This document shows, piece by piece, positions 9,112 through 16,011 of a stretch of 64,000 nt of DNA (positions are counted from its first letter, which is position 1; each line of letters begins with the position of its first letter). A program made the position numbers and the translations under genes. This DNA is from JAFAMS01 sp963715815 (GTDB lineage: Bacteria > Vulcanimicrobiota > Vulcanimicrobiia > Vulcanimicrobiales > Vulcanimicrobiaceae), in the NCBI GenBank assembly GCA_963715815.1, contig OY970278.1:248001-312000 (forward strand), in the 5' to 3' direction. The notes below the pieces were generated by a model. It saw nothing but the letters and a program-made list of their open reading frames with translations. It made no database searches and was not told the origin of the DNA.

Positions 9112-9902
9112 AAGCACGGCGGATCGTCGTCACTAGCGGCAAAGGCGGCGTCGGTAAAACGACGACGACGGCAAATCTCGGCGCAGCGCTCGCCCTTCGC
9201 GGCAAGCGCGTCATCTTGGTCGACGCCGACATCGGCCTGCGGAATCTCGATCTCGTGCTCGGTGTCGAGAAGCGGATCGTCTTCGATCTGGTCGAGGTCG
9301 TCGAAGGTCGCTGCCAGCTGCGCCAGGCGCTCGTGCGCGACAAGCGTTTCGGTGAGTTCCTTGCAATTCTGCCCGCTGCACAAACGCGCGAGAAAACGGC
9401 CGTAAGCGAAATTCAGTTTGCGGAGGTCGTCACCAATCTCGCAGAGATGTGCGACTACGTGTTGATCGATTCACCCGCCGGAATCGAGCACGGATTCCGC
9501 AACGCGATCGCCGGGGCGAGCGAGGCGATCGTCGTTACGATGCCGGAAGTCAGCGCGATTCGCGACGCGGATCGTGTGATTGGAAAGTTACAAGAGCGCG
9601 GATTGCCGATGCGGCTCATCGTCAATCGCGTGCGCCCCGAGATGATTCGCACCGGTGAAATGATGTCGGTCGACGACGTCTGCGACATTCTTTCGGCGGA
9701 GCTGCTCGGTATAGTCCCCGACGATCCGGAAGTGATCGACACGACGAATCGCGGTGTGCCGCTTGTTCTCGATCCCGTTCAACGGCTTGGTGCGATCTAT
9801 ACGAAGATCGCGCGGCGTCTCGAGGGCGAGATCATTCCGTTTACTCAGGTCGGAACCGGCGGCTTCTTCGGCCGTTTGTTCGAAGCGCTGCGGGCGGGAT
9901 AG
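9108..9902 (+). CDS. minD: Septum site-determining ATPase MinD (first copy)
   Basis: Membrane-associated Walker-type ATPase that recruits MinC and oscillates with MinE. It has the deviant Walker A motif GKGGVGKTTT (about residues 10-19), the switch region DADIGLRNLDLVLG, and DYVLIDSPAGIE for Walker B. The C-terminus ends in a short helix (FFGRLFEALRAG) suited to be the amphipathic membrane-targeting sequence. Length 264 aa is normal. It overlaps minC by four bases and is followed after seven bases by a second MinD, clearly paralogous but divergent. Confidence 0.93.
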   Translation: MKARRIVVTSGKGGVGKTTTTANLGAALALRGKRVILVDADIGLRNLDLVLGVEKRIVFDLVEVVEGRCQLRQALVRDKRFGEFLAILPAAQTREKTAVSEIQFAEVVTNLAEMCDYVLIDSPAGIEHGFRNAIAGASEAIVVTMPEVSAIRDADRVIGKLQERGLPMRLIVNRVRPEMIRTGEMMSVDDVCDILSAELLGIVPDDPEVIDTTNRGVPLVLDPVQRLGAIYTKIARRLEGEIIPFTQVGTGGFFGRLFEALRAG

Positions 9903-9909
9903 GAGCGAT

Positions 9910-10803
9910 ATGGAAACGCAAAGAGTCTTCAGCCAGCCGCCCGTCGATGTTCCGCAACTCGAGGTGCATGCGCCGCAAACGCCAGTCGAGTCACAACAGA
10001 AACCGAAAACGCGTGGACGCTCGATCGTCGTCACGAGCGGCAAGGGCGGCGTCGGTAAAACAACGACGACAGCGAATCTCGGCGTCGCGCTCGCAGCCCG
10101 CGGTGCGCGCGTCGTCTTGATCGACGCGGACGTCGGTTTGCGCAATCTGGATTTGGTCTTAGGCTTAGAAAGCCGCGTCCGCCATCACGTCCTGGACGTG
10201 TTGGAAGGAAAGGTTTCCCTTGCTGACGCGCTCGTTCGCGATAAACGCGTTCCGACGCTTTACTTGCTTGCAGCCGCGCAGAATCGCGAAAAAGACGAAG
10301 TCGCGACCGATGCAATGGTTGCTCTCGTCGAACAGCTGCGCGGCGAATTCGACTACGTCTTGATCGATTCGCCGGCTGGGATCGAAATGGGTTTCAAGAA
10401 CGCAATCGCAGCTGCCGATGAAGCGATCGTCGTGTGCACGCCGGAAGTCGCAGCAGTACGCGATGTCGATCGCGTCATCGGATTGCTCGGTAATCACATC
10501 AATGCGCAACTGGTCGTCAATCGCATTCGCCCGGCGCTCGTGCGCAAAGGCAAGATGCTCTCGGTCGAAGACGTGAATTCGATCTTACGTCTTCCGCTTC
10601 TCGGCGTACTGGGTGATGCACCCGACGTGATCGTCTCGACGAATCGCGGCGAGCCGGTCGCGCTCGATGAAGCGTCCGCAACGGGTGCAGCTTACCGTGC
10701 GATCGCGGCTCGCATCGCGGGTGATGACGTCGCCGCGCCGCAGGCCGCAGAGCCGGAAGGATTCCTCGATAAATTGGGTTCGCTCTTTGGAGGTCGCCGC
10801 TAA
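9910..10803 (+). CDS. minD: Septum site-determining ATPase MinD (second copy, N-terminally extended)
   Basis: Second MinD paralogue. ATG at 9910 with AGGAGCG just upstream. About 35 extra N-terminal residues rich in Pro and Gln (METQRVFSQPPVDVPQ...) precede SIVVTSGKGGVGKTTTTANLG. It retains DADVGLRNLDLVLG, DYVLIDSPAGIEMGF and a C-terminal amphipathic helix (GFLDKLGSLFGGRR). The two MinDs differ at many positions, so this is an old duplication and not an assembly artefact. Its stop shares TAATG with the minE start. The pair may form heterodimers or divide MinC and MinE binding; that is inference. Confidence 0.92.
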   Translation: METQRVFSQPPVDVPQLEVHAPQTPVESQQKPKTRGRSIVVTSGKGGVGKTTTTANLGVALAARGARVVLIDADVGLRNLDLVLGLESRVRHHVLDVLEGKVSLADALVRDKRVPTLYLLAAAQNREKDEVATDAMVALVEQLRGEFDYVLIDSPAGIEMGFKNAIAAADEAIVVCTPEVAAVRDVDRVIGLLGNHINAQLVVNRIRPALVRKGKMLSVEDVNSILRLPLLGVLGDAPDVIVSTNRGEPVALDEASATGAAYRAIAARIAGDDVAAPQAAEPEGFLDKLGSLFGGRR

Positions 10804-11210
10804 TGCGCAAGCGAGTTATGGAATGGTTCCGAACGTTCTTCGGAAGTCCGAGCTCCAGCTCGGTTGCAAAAGACCGTTTGCGACTGGTGCTGCTCTCAGA
10901 TCACCTCGCGCTCGCACCCGACGTCATCGAGTCGATGCGACGCGAAATCTTCGACGTTATTTCACGCTACGTCGAGGTCGACGAAGCGCACAGTGACGTC
11001 AGCTTCGAGCACAAAGACCAAGGGATCGCGATGCTCGCAAACATCCCGATTCTCTCGCTCAAGCCGCGCGATCCGGAACCTAAAGAGGAGACAAGCGTGC
11101 TGGAGACCGTCAGCGTGAACGGTCACAACAGCGACAATTACGGCCGGCGACCGCGCAAACGTCGCCGGCGAAAAGCGTCCGGAGCGTCCCAAACCGCTCC
11201 GGCGCAATAG
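10803..11210 (+). CDS. minE: Cell division topological specificity factor MinE with basic tail
   Basis: MinD ATPase activator. Residues 1-10 (MRKRVMEWFRTFFG) form the membrane-targeting amphipathic helix. Residues about 22-60 (AKDRLRLVLLSDHLALAPDVIESMRREIFDVISRYVEVD) carry the anti-MinCD motif and dimerisation core of MinE. The usual domain ends near residue 85 (LANIPI). Here it continues about 45 residues further, ending in an Arg/Lys-rich stretch (RRPRKRRRRK) absent from standard MinE, possibly contacting membrane or nucleic acid. Start overlaps the upstream stop as TAATG. Confidence 0.9.
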   Translation: MRKRVMEWFRTFFGSPSSSSVAKDRLRLVLLSDHLALAPDVIESMRREIFDVISRYVEVDEAHSDVSFEHKDQGIAMLANIPILSLKPRDPEPKEETSVLETVSVNGHNSDNYGRRPRKRRRRKASGASQTAPAQ

Positions 11211-11313
11211 CGCCCATCCCGCCGCCGCTGAAGCCGCCACCGGGCGGGCCGGAAACGTGACGGGTTGGTCGCTCACCGAGGGCCGGTCCACGATTTTCAA
11301 GTAGGGAGAGATC

Positions 11314-12480
11314 GTGGATCGGCCCTGGTATCGTTCGTTCGAATGGCCCCTTGGAATCGCGTGCGTGATGATCACGCTGATCGGGATCGTTTGCATTCAT
11401 TCGGCCACGTCGCATAGCAGCGCCGCGCTCGGTGAAACGAAGAAACAAATCGTCTACGCCGTCGGCGGTATCGCTCTAATGGCCGGCTGTGCGTTTATGG
11501 ATTACCGGAGATGGCAGCGTCTCGCGTTACCGCTTTATATCGTGATGCTGATCTTGCTCGCGTTCATTCTGTTCAAGGGTAACACGTCGCATGGCGCGGT
11601 GCGTTGGATCGCGCTCGGTCCGTTTCAATTTCAGCCGTCCGAGCCGGCGAAGCTGATCATCGCGATCTCGATCGCGGCGTTGCTTGCGCGCGGCACGTAC
11701 CGGCGAATTCAAGATCTCTGGCTGCCGATCGTCGCGGTCGCGGTCCCGGCGCTGCTCGTTCTCAGGCAACCGGATTTGGGAACGACACTCGTGCTGCTTG
11801 CGATTCTTACGGCGCAGCTCTATTTCGGCGTCGAGAACCTACTCGATTTCTTGATCTATGCGGTAACCGGGGTCGTCGCGGCACTGTACGTCATCGGCAG
11901 CGATAAAATTCTCAAGCCGTTCCAGAAAGCGCGGTTGCTTGTTTTTCTCGATCCGAAGCTCGATCCGCAAGGCTCCGGCTACAGCCTCAATCAGTCGAAG
12001 ATCGCCGTCGGCAATGGAGGCCTGTTCGGCAAAGGCCTCTATCACGGGACGCAGACGCAATTGAATTTCGTCCCCGAGCACTCAACCGATTTCATCTTCA
12101 CGGTCCTGGGCGAAGAGCTCGGGTTTCTCGGTGCGGTCGTCCTGATTGCGCTGTATGGTATCGTTATCGTGTGCGGGATACGCGCGATGTACGCAGCACG
12201 CGACCGGTTTGGTTTCTTGCTCGCAGGCGGTCTCGTGACGATGATCTTTTTTCACATTTTGGTCAACGTGGGAATGACGATTGGGATCATGCCGATCACA
12301 GGGATTCCACTGCCCTTCATGTCGTACGGAGGGTCGGCCATCTTGACCGACTACGCCGCGATCGGGATTCTGCTCAACATTGCGATGCAACGCGACAAGC
12401 TGATCTTCGAGCAACCCGGAGAGCCCGAGCGTCCGCGTATCGGACGCAAGACGGTGACGGCTCGGGCCATCCTTCGCTAA
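11314..12480 (+). CDS. rodA: Rod shape-determining SEDS glycosyltransferase RodA
   Basis: SEDS-family peptidoglycan polymerase of the elongasome. GTG start with AGGGAG eight bases upstream. About ten transmembrane helices. Diagnostic motifs are RWIALGPFQFQPSEPAKL, VLRQPDLGTTLV, FVPEHSTDFIFTVLGEELGF and GIPLPFMSYGGSAILTDYAAIGILLN. The spacing of these and the GxxxxQPSE motif favour RodA over FtsW. It follows the min genes after 103 bases, so division-site placement and elongation genes are together. Length (388 aa) is normal. Confidence 0.92.
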   Translation: MDRPWYRSFEWPLGIACVMITLIGIVCIHSATSHSSAALGETKKQIVYAVGGIALMAGCAFMDYRRWQRLALPLYIVMLILLAFILFKGNTSHGAVRWIALGPFQFQPSEPAKLIIAISIAALLARGTYRRIQDLWLPIVAVAVPALLVLRQPDLGTTLVLLAILTAQLYFGVENLLDFLIYAVTGVVAALYVIGSDKILKPFQKARLLVFLDPKLDPQGSGYSLNQSKIAVGNGGLFGKGLYHGTQTQLNFVPEHSTDFIFTVLGEELGFLGAVVLIALYGIVIVCGIRAMYAARDRFGFLLAGGLVTMIFFHILVNVGMTIGIMPITGIPLPFMSYGGSAILTDYAAIGILLNIAMQRDKLIFEQPGEPERPRIGRKTVTARAILR

Positions 12481-12498
12481 GGGACGCGTGATCGTACC

Positions 12499-13266
12499 GT
12501 GATCATTGCGCAGATCACGGATACGCATATTCGCCGTAAAGGGAAGTTGCTTCACCATATGGTGAATCCCGGAAAGCGTTTGCGCAAAGCGATCGAGCAG
12601 CTCAACATCCTCGATCCGAAGCCCGATGTCGTCCTTGCGACCGGTGATCTAACCGAATCGGGGAAGCGCAAAGAGTACAAACGTTTGCGCGAGCTGTTGG
12701 AACCGTTGCAGATTCCGCTGTACGTCATTCCAGGGAATCACGACCGGCGCGAGATCTTTCGCGAAGCGTTTGCGGATCAGTACTATTTGCCGGCGTACGG
12801 TCCGCTGCAATACACGATCGAAGAATATCCCGTGCGTTTGATTGGGCTCGACACGATGAACGACGGCGAAGCCGGCGGGATCCTGGACGAGGAACGCTTG
12901 GCATGGCTCGATGCAAAGCTGGCGCTCGCGCCGACTCGCCCGACGCTCATTTTCATGCACCATCCTCCGTTTCGCACCGGGATTCGCGCGCTCGATGCGC
13001 TGGAATTTCGCGGCGCCGAAGAGTTGGGTGAGATCGTGCGGCGCAATCCCCAGATAGACCGGATCATTTGCGGACATATCCATCGCGCGATCGAGAGGCG
13101 TTGGAACGGGACGACGATTTGCACGGCACTCAGCACCGCGCATCAGTTTGCGCTCGAGCTGCGCAGCTTACACCCGCTCGGAATCGTGCTCGAACCGCCG
13201 GGATTCGCGCTACACATTTGGGGCGACGGCACGATGGCGACGCATCACTGTCTCGTCTCCCTCTAG
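12499..13266 (+). CDS. Metallophosphoesterase (CpdA-like cyclic nucleotide phosphodiesterase)
   Basis: Binuclear metallophosphoesterase, 255 aa. Motifs: DTHIRRKGK near the N-terminus (D-x-H), GDLTESG (GD), GNHDRR (GNHD/E), MHHPP and GHIHR (GHxH). The arrangement matches class III cAMP phosphodiesterases such as CpdA, although substrate cannot be settled from sequence. GTG start 18 bases after rodA. A class III cyclase gene is encoded about 1.1 kb downstream on the other strand, which makes cyclic-nucleotide turnover a reasonable but unproven role. Confidence 0.85.
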   Translation: MIIAQITDTHIRRKGKLLHHMVNPGKRLRKAIEQLNILDPKPDVVLATGDLTESGKRKEYKRLRELLEPLQIPLYVIPGNHDRREIFREAFADQYYLPAYGPLQYTIEEYPVRLIGLDTMNDGEAGGILDEERLAWLDAKLALAPTRPTLIFMHHPPFRTGIRALDALEFRGAEELGEIVRRNPQIDRIICGHIHRAIERRWNGTTICTALSTAHQFALELRSLHPLGIVLEPPGFALHIWGDGTMATHHCLVSL

Positions 13267-13282
13267 ATGTAATTTGCATCTA
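13264..13282. repeat. Short inverted repeat after the phosphoesterase gene
   Basis: TAGATG and CATCTA arms flank a 7-base loop; the left arm contains the stop codon of the upstream gene. No T-run follows, so a terminator role is doubtful. Confidence 0.35.
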
Positions 13283-13317
13283 AGGGCCTGGGAAGGTCAC
13301 CCGCGAACGAGGCGCGT

Positions 13318-14388
13318 GTGAAAAAATATCGCACGCTCATCATGGGCGCTTCCTATGGTTCGCTGCTCGGTACGAAGCTGGCGCTTGCCGGCCATGACGT
13401 TACGCTTGTTTGCCTTCCGGCGGAGGTCGAAGCGATCAATCGCGATGGCGTCCGCGTCCGGCTTCCTATAAAAGGAAAAGACGCGCAGGTCGAGATCGAC
13501 TCGCGCACGCTCCCAGGAAAGATCGTCGCGGACGGCCCGGGCAGCGTAAAGCCGGGCGAGTACGATTTGATCGCGCTGGCGATGCAAGAGCCGCAGTATC
13601 GCACGCCTGGTGCCCGCGAGCTGCTCGATGCAGTCGCGCTCTCGCACGTCCCGACGATGTCGATCATGAACATGCCGCCGCTCACATACGTCAAACGTAT
13701 CCGCGGTCTCGACTACAAACCGCTCGAGGCTGCGTATACCGATGCGAGTGTATGGAAAAATTTTGATCCCGCGGTTTTCACGTTGTGCAGCCCCGATCCG
13801 CAAGCGTTTCGTCCGCCCGATGAACCACCCAACGTTCTGCAAGTAACGCTTCCGACCAACTTTAAGGCCGCGCGCTTCGATTCCGACGCGCACACGCAGA
13901 TCTTGCGCGACATGCAAGTAGACATCGAGAACGTTCGCTACGGGGACGAAAATCTGGAGCTTCCCGTGAAGCTCAAGGTGCACGATTCGATCTTCGTCCC
14001 TCTAGCCAAGTGGGCGATGCTGATTACGGGCAACTATCGTTGCGTCCAGCAAGACGAAGCGCGCTCGATTCGCGATGCGGTGCACGCCGACCCCGATACG
14101 TCGAAGAAAGTCTACGATTGGGTTCGCCAGTTGTGCATCTCGCTCGGTGCAGCACCCAGCGATCTCGTCCCGTTCGAAAAGTACGCGAGTGCCGCGCTCG
14201 GACTCTCGCGTCCGTCGTCGGCCGCGCGCGCGCTTTTCGCCGGCGCACCGAACATCGAACGCGTCGACCGGCTCGTGCAAGCCATCGCGGCGCAAAAAGG
14301 CATGCATCTGCAAGTTCTCGACGATATTGTCGCGATGGTGGATGCGCGTCTCGCCAAGAACCGCGAAGCCGCCCTGGCTAAAGCCTAG
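13318..14388 (+). CDS. Ketopantoate reductase-like NAD(P)-dependent dehydrogenase
   Basis: Rossmann-fold oxidoreductase. The N-terminus (TLIMGASYGSLLGTKLALAGHDVTLVCL) is an ApbA/PanE-type dinucleotide site, with GASYGS in place of the usual GAGAIG. The C-terminal half is helical, as in 6-phosphogluconate-dehydrogenase-like folds. At 356 aa it is longer than PanE (about 300), and I do not see a clear PanE signature, so the substrate is unknown. GTG start; 51 bases from the previous gene. The stop is four bases from the convergent cyclase gene. Confidence 0.65.
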   Translation: MKKYRTLIMGASYGSLLGTKLALAGHDVTLVCLPAEVEAINRDGVRVRLPIKGKDAQVEIDSRTLPGKIVADGPGSVKPGEYDLIALAMQEPQYRTPGARELLDAVALSHVPTMSIMNMPPLTYVKRIRGLDYKPLEAAYTDASVWKNFDPAVFTLCSPDPQAFRPPDEPPNVLQVTLPTNFKAARFDSDAHTQILRDMQVDIENVRYGDENLELPVKLKVHDSIFVPLAKWAMLITGNYRCVQQDEARSIRDAVHADPDTSKKVYDWVRQLCISLGAAPSDLVPFEKYASAALGLSRPSSAARALFAGAPNIERVDRLVQAIAAQKGMHLQVLDDIVAMVDARLAKNREAALAKA

Positions 14389-14391
14389 AGC

Positions 14392-15717
14392 CTATTTGAC
14401 TTCGATACTTTCCGCGCCGTCCCATTGCCCTTGACCGCGATCGCGCACGACCGTTAGCGTGCAACGGTCGCGGTAGTACGCGGCGACGGTATCATCTTTG
14501 TTCATCTCGGCGATGCGCGAAAATGTCTTGCCGGCACTCAAGAATAGCCCTTTGCGGAAATCTTCCATCGCGAGCTCGAACTGCTCGACCGTCGCGGCTT
14601 TGTGCTCCCGGAGCTCTTGCGGATCCGTATTGAAGCACTCGTAGATCTCGACGCTGTTCTTCTTGCCTTTGGCTTTGACGGCGCCCAGATGCCGCAGCAT
14701 GAATTTGTGATCGGCCTCGACGCCGTCGACGACGGCTTTGCTCAAAAGCAGGCCGACACCGAAGGTTTTCGTCAGGCCTTCAATGCGCGATGCGACGTTG
14801 ACGGCGTCGGCGATGACCGTCGTTTGCATCCGGCTACCTTCGCCGACCGTCCCCAAGATGAGTTCGCCCCGATGCATTCCGATTCCGATTTCGATTGGAA
14901 CGTAGCCCGCGCGGCGGCGCCCCGCGTTGTAGCGATTGACTTGGTTCAGAATCTCGATCGCGGCGTTGAGCGCATCGTTGGCGTTTCTCGGAAAGAGCGC
15001 CATGACTGCGTCACCGATGTACTTGTCGATGAAGCCGTGATGGTTACGGATGATCGGCGTGACGTGCTTGAGGTACGAGTTGAGAAAATTGAAGTTCTGC
15101 TGCGGCGTCAATTGCTCGGAGAGCGCCGTGAAGTCACGAATGTCGGTGAAGAACACCGTCATGTCGCGTTGCACGTGGTCGCCGAGCTTCACGTCGGCGA
15201 TCGTCTGCTTATCGAGGTTATCGAGGAACTCGCGGGGGACGAAACGTGCCGACGCGTCGGTGACGAGTTGGAGCACGGCGGTTTCGTCAGGATCTTTCGA
15301 AGTCGTTTGGACGCTGAAGCTCGGGGTGCGCTTGCGCTGAAGTGCGAACACCAAGCGGCGGGTCACGATCAGCGGGTTCTTTTCATCGAACGGAGTGATC
15401 AGGAAATCTTCGGCGCCGCGCGCGAGACAGGCCTGAACGCGTTCGGGGTTGCCCGCGGGTGCCGTGATCAGAACAGGAACGTGGAAAGGCGTGCCGTTGC
15501 TGGCGCTAGCGGTCCGCAAGAGCGACTGGATATCAGCGCCGGCCTGTCCCACATCGACCAATAACACATCGATCGAACGCGTCCGGATCATCTCGTTGGC
15601 CTCGGCCGGCGCAGCGTAGCTGAGCTCACCGAGCTTGGAGTCCTTGATCAACGTCTCGAGTATTAGCCGGTCGGTGTCCTTGCCTCCGACCCAAACGATC
15701 TTCGGTGGTGACGGCAA
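14392..15717 (-). CDS. Class III adenylate/guanylate cyclase with degenerate receiver domain
   Basis: Nucleotide cyclase. A TTG start at 15717 is chosen because AGGGGA lies nine bases upstream; the in-frame extension to 15831 looks non-coding. Residues 1-120 form a receiver-like domain with the putative phospho-Asp in VLLVDVG, but the conserved Lys of the KPF motif is Thr (LITPFD) and the N-terminal acidic pair is missing. The cyclase homology domain follows: metal Asp residues in FFTDIRDFT and DKYIGDAVMALF, and the transition-state Asn/Arg in VNVASRIEG, so catalysis should be intact. A helical C-terminal tail of about 60 residues follows. Likely soluble. Confidence 0.88.
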   Translation of the reverse strand: MPSPPKIVWVGGKDTDRLILETLIKDSKLGELSYAAPAEANEMIRTRSIDVLLVDVGQAGADIQSLLRTASASNGTPFHVPVLITAPAGNPERVQACLARGAEDFLITPFDEKNPLIVTRRLVFALQRKRTPSFSVQTTSKDPDETAVLQLVTDASARFVPREFLDNLDKQTIADVKLGDHVQRDMTVFFTDIRDFTALSEQLTPQQNFNFLNSYLKHVTPIIRNHHGFIDKYIGDAVMALFPRNANDALNAAIEILNQVNRYNAGRRRAGYVPIEIGIGMHRGELILGTVGEGSRMQTTVIADAVNVASRIEGLTKTFGVGLLLSKAVVDGVEADHKFMLRHLGAVKAKGKKNSVEIYECFNTDPQELREHKAATVEQFELAMEDFRKGLFLSAGKTFSRIAEMNKDDTVAAYYRDRCTLTVVRDRGQGQWDGAESIEVK

Positions 15718-16011
15718 AACGTGGCTTCCCCTGAGTAAGGCGAAGGTCAGACGTTCTGCATGCCATCCATTCTGGCCCTCGGGAGCCTGAGTATCCCGCT
15801 GTACGTGGGTAGAACAAGGCAAGCGAGGCAAAGGAGGCGTGGCGTGGGTTACGGAAAGTGTGGTCGCGCGGTAGTGGCTGGACTGTAGCCCTCCGCCGAA
15901 AGACTTTTTAAAAAACTACATATATAGCGCGACGTCGCTCGCGTGTAATCGCAGACCCTCGAGTACGAGAGGTCCGCGCGCGCCGGGGCGACTCCGCCAC
16001 GAAAGGCCCCT
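15718..16011. promoter_or_regulatory. Divergent promoter region, cyclase / RNase E
   Basis: About 290 bases with no convincing gene. An AT-rich block at 15904-15926 contains TATATA (15921-15926), a candidate -10 for the plus-strand RNase E/G gene, leaving a 5' leader of roughly 80 bases. No good -35 is visible. RNase E mRNAs often have regulatory leaders, but I see no specific structure. Confidence 0.4.

Noticed and set aside
14602..15564. Plus-strand frame antisense to the cyclase gene
   Set aside because: Shadow of a clearly coding gene with intact catalytic motifs.
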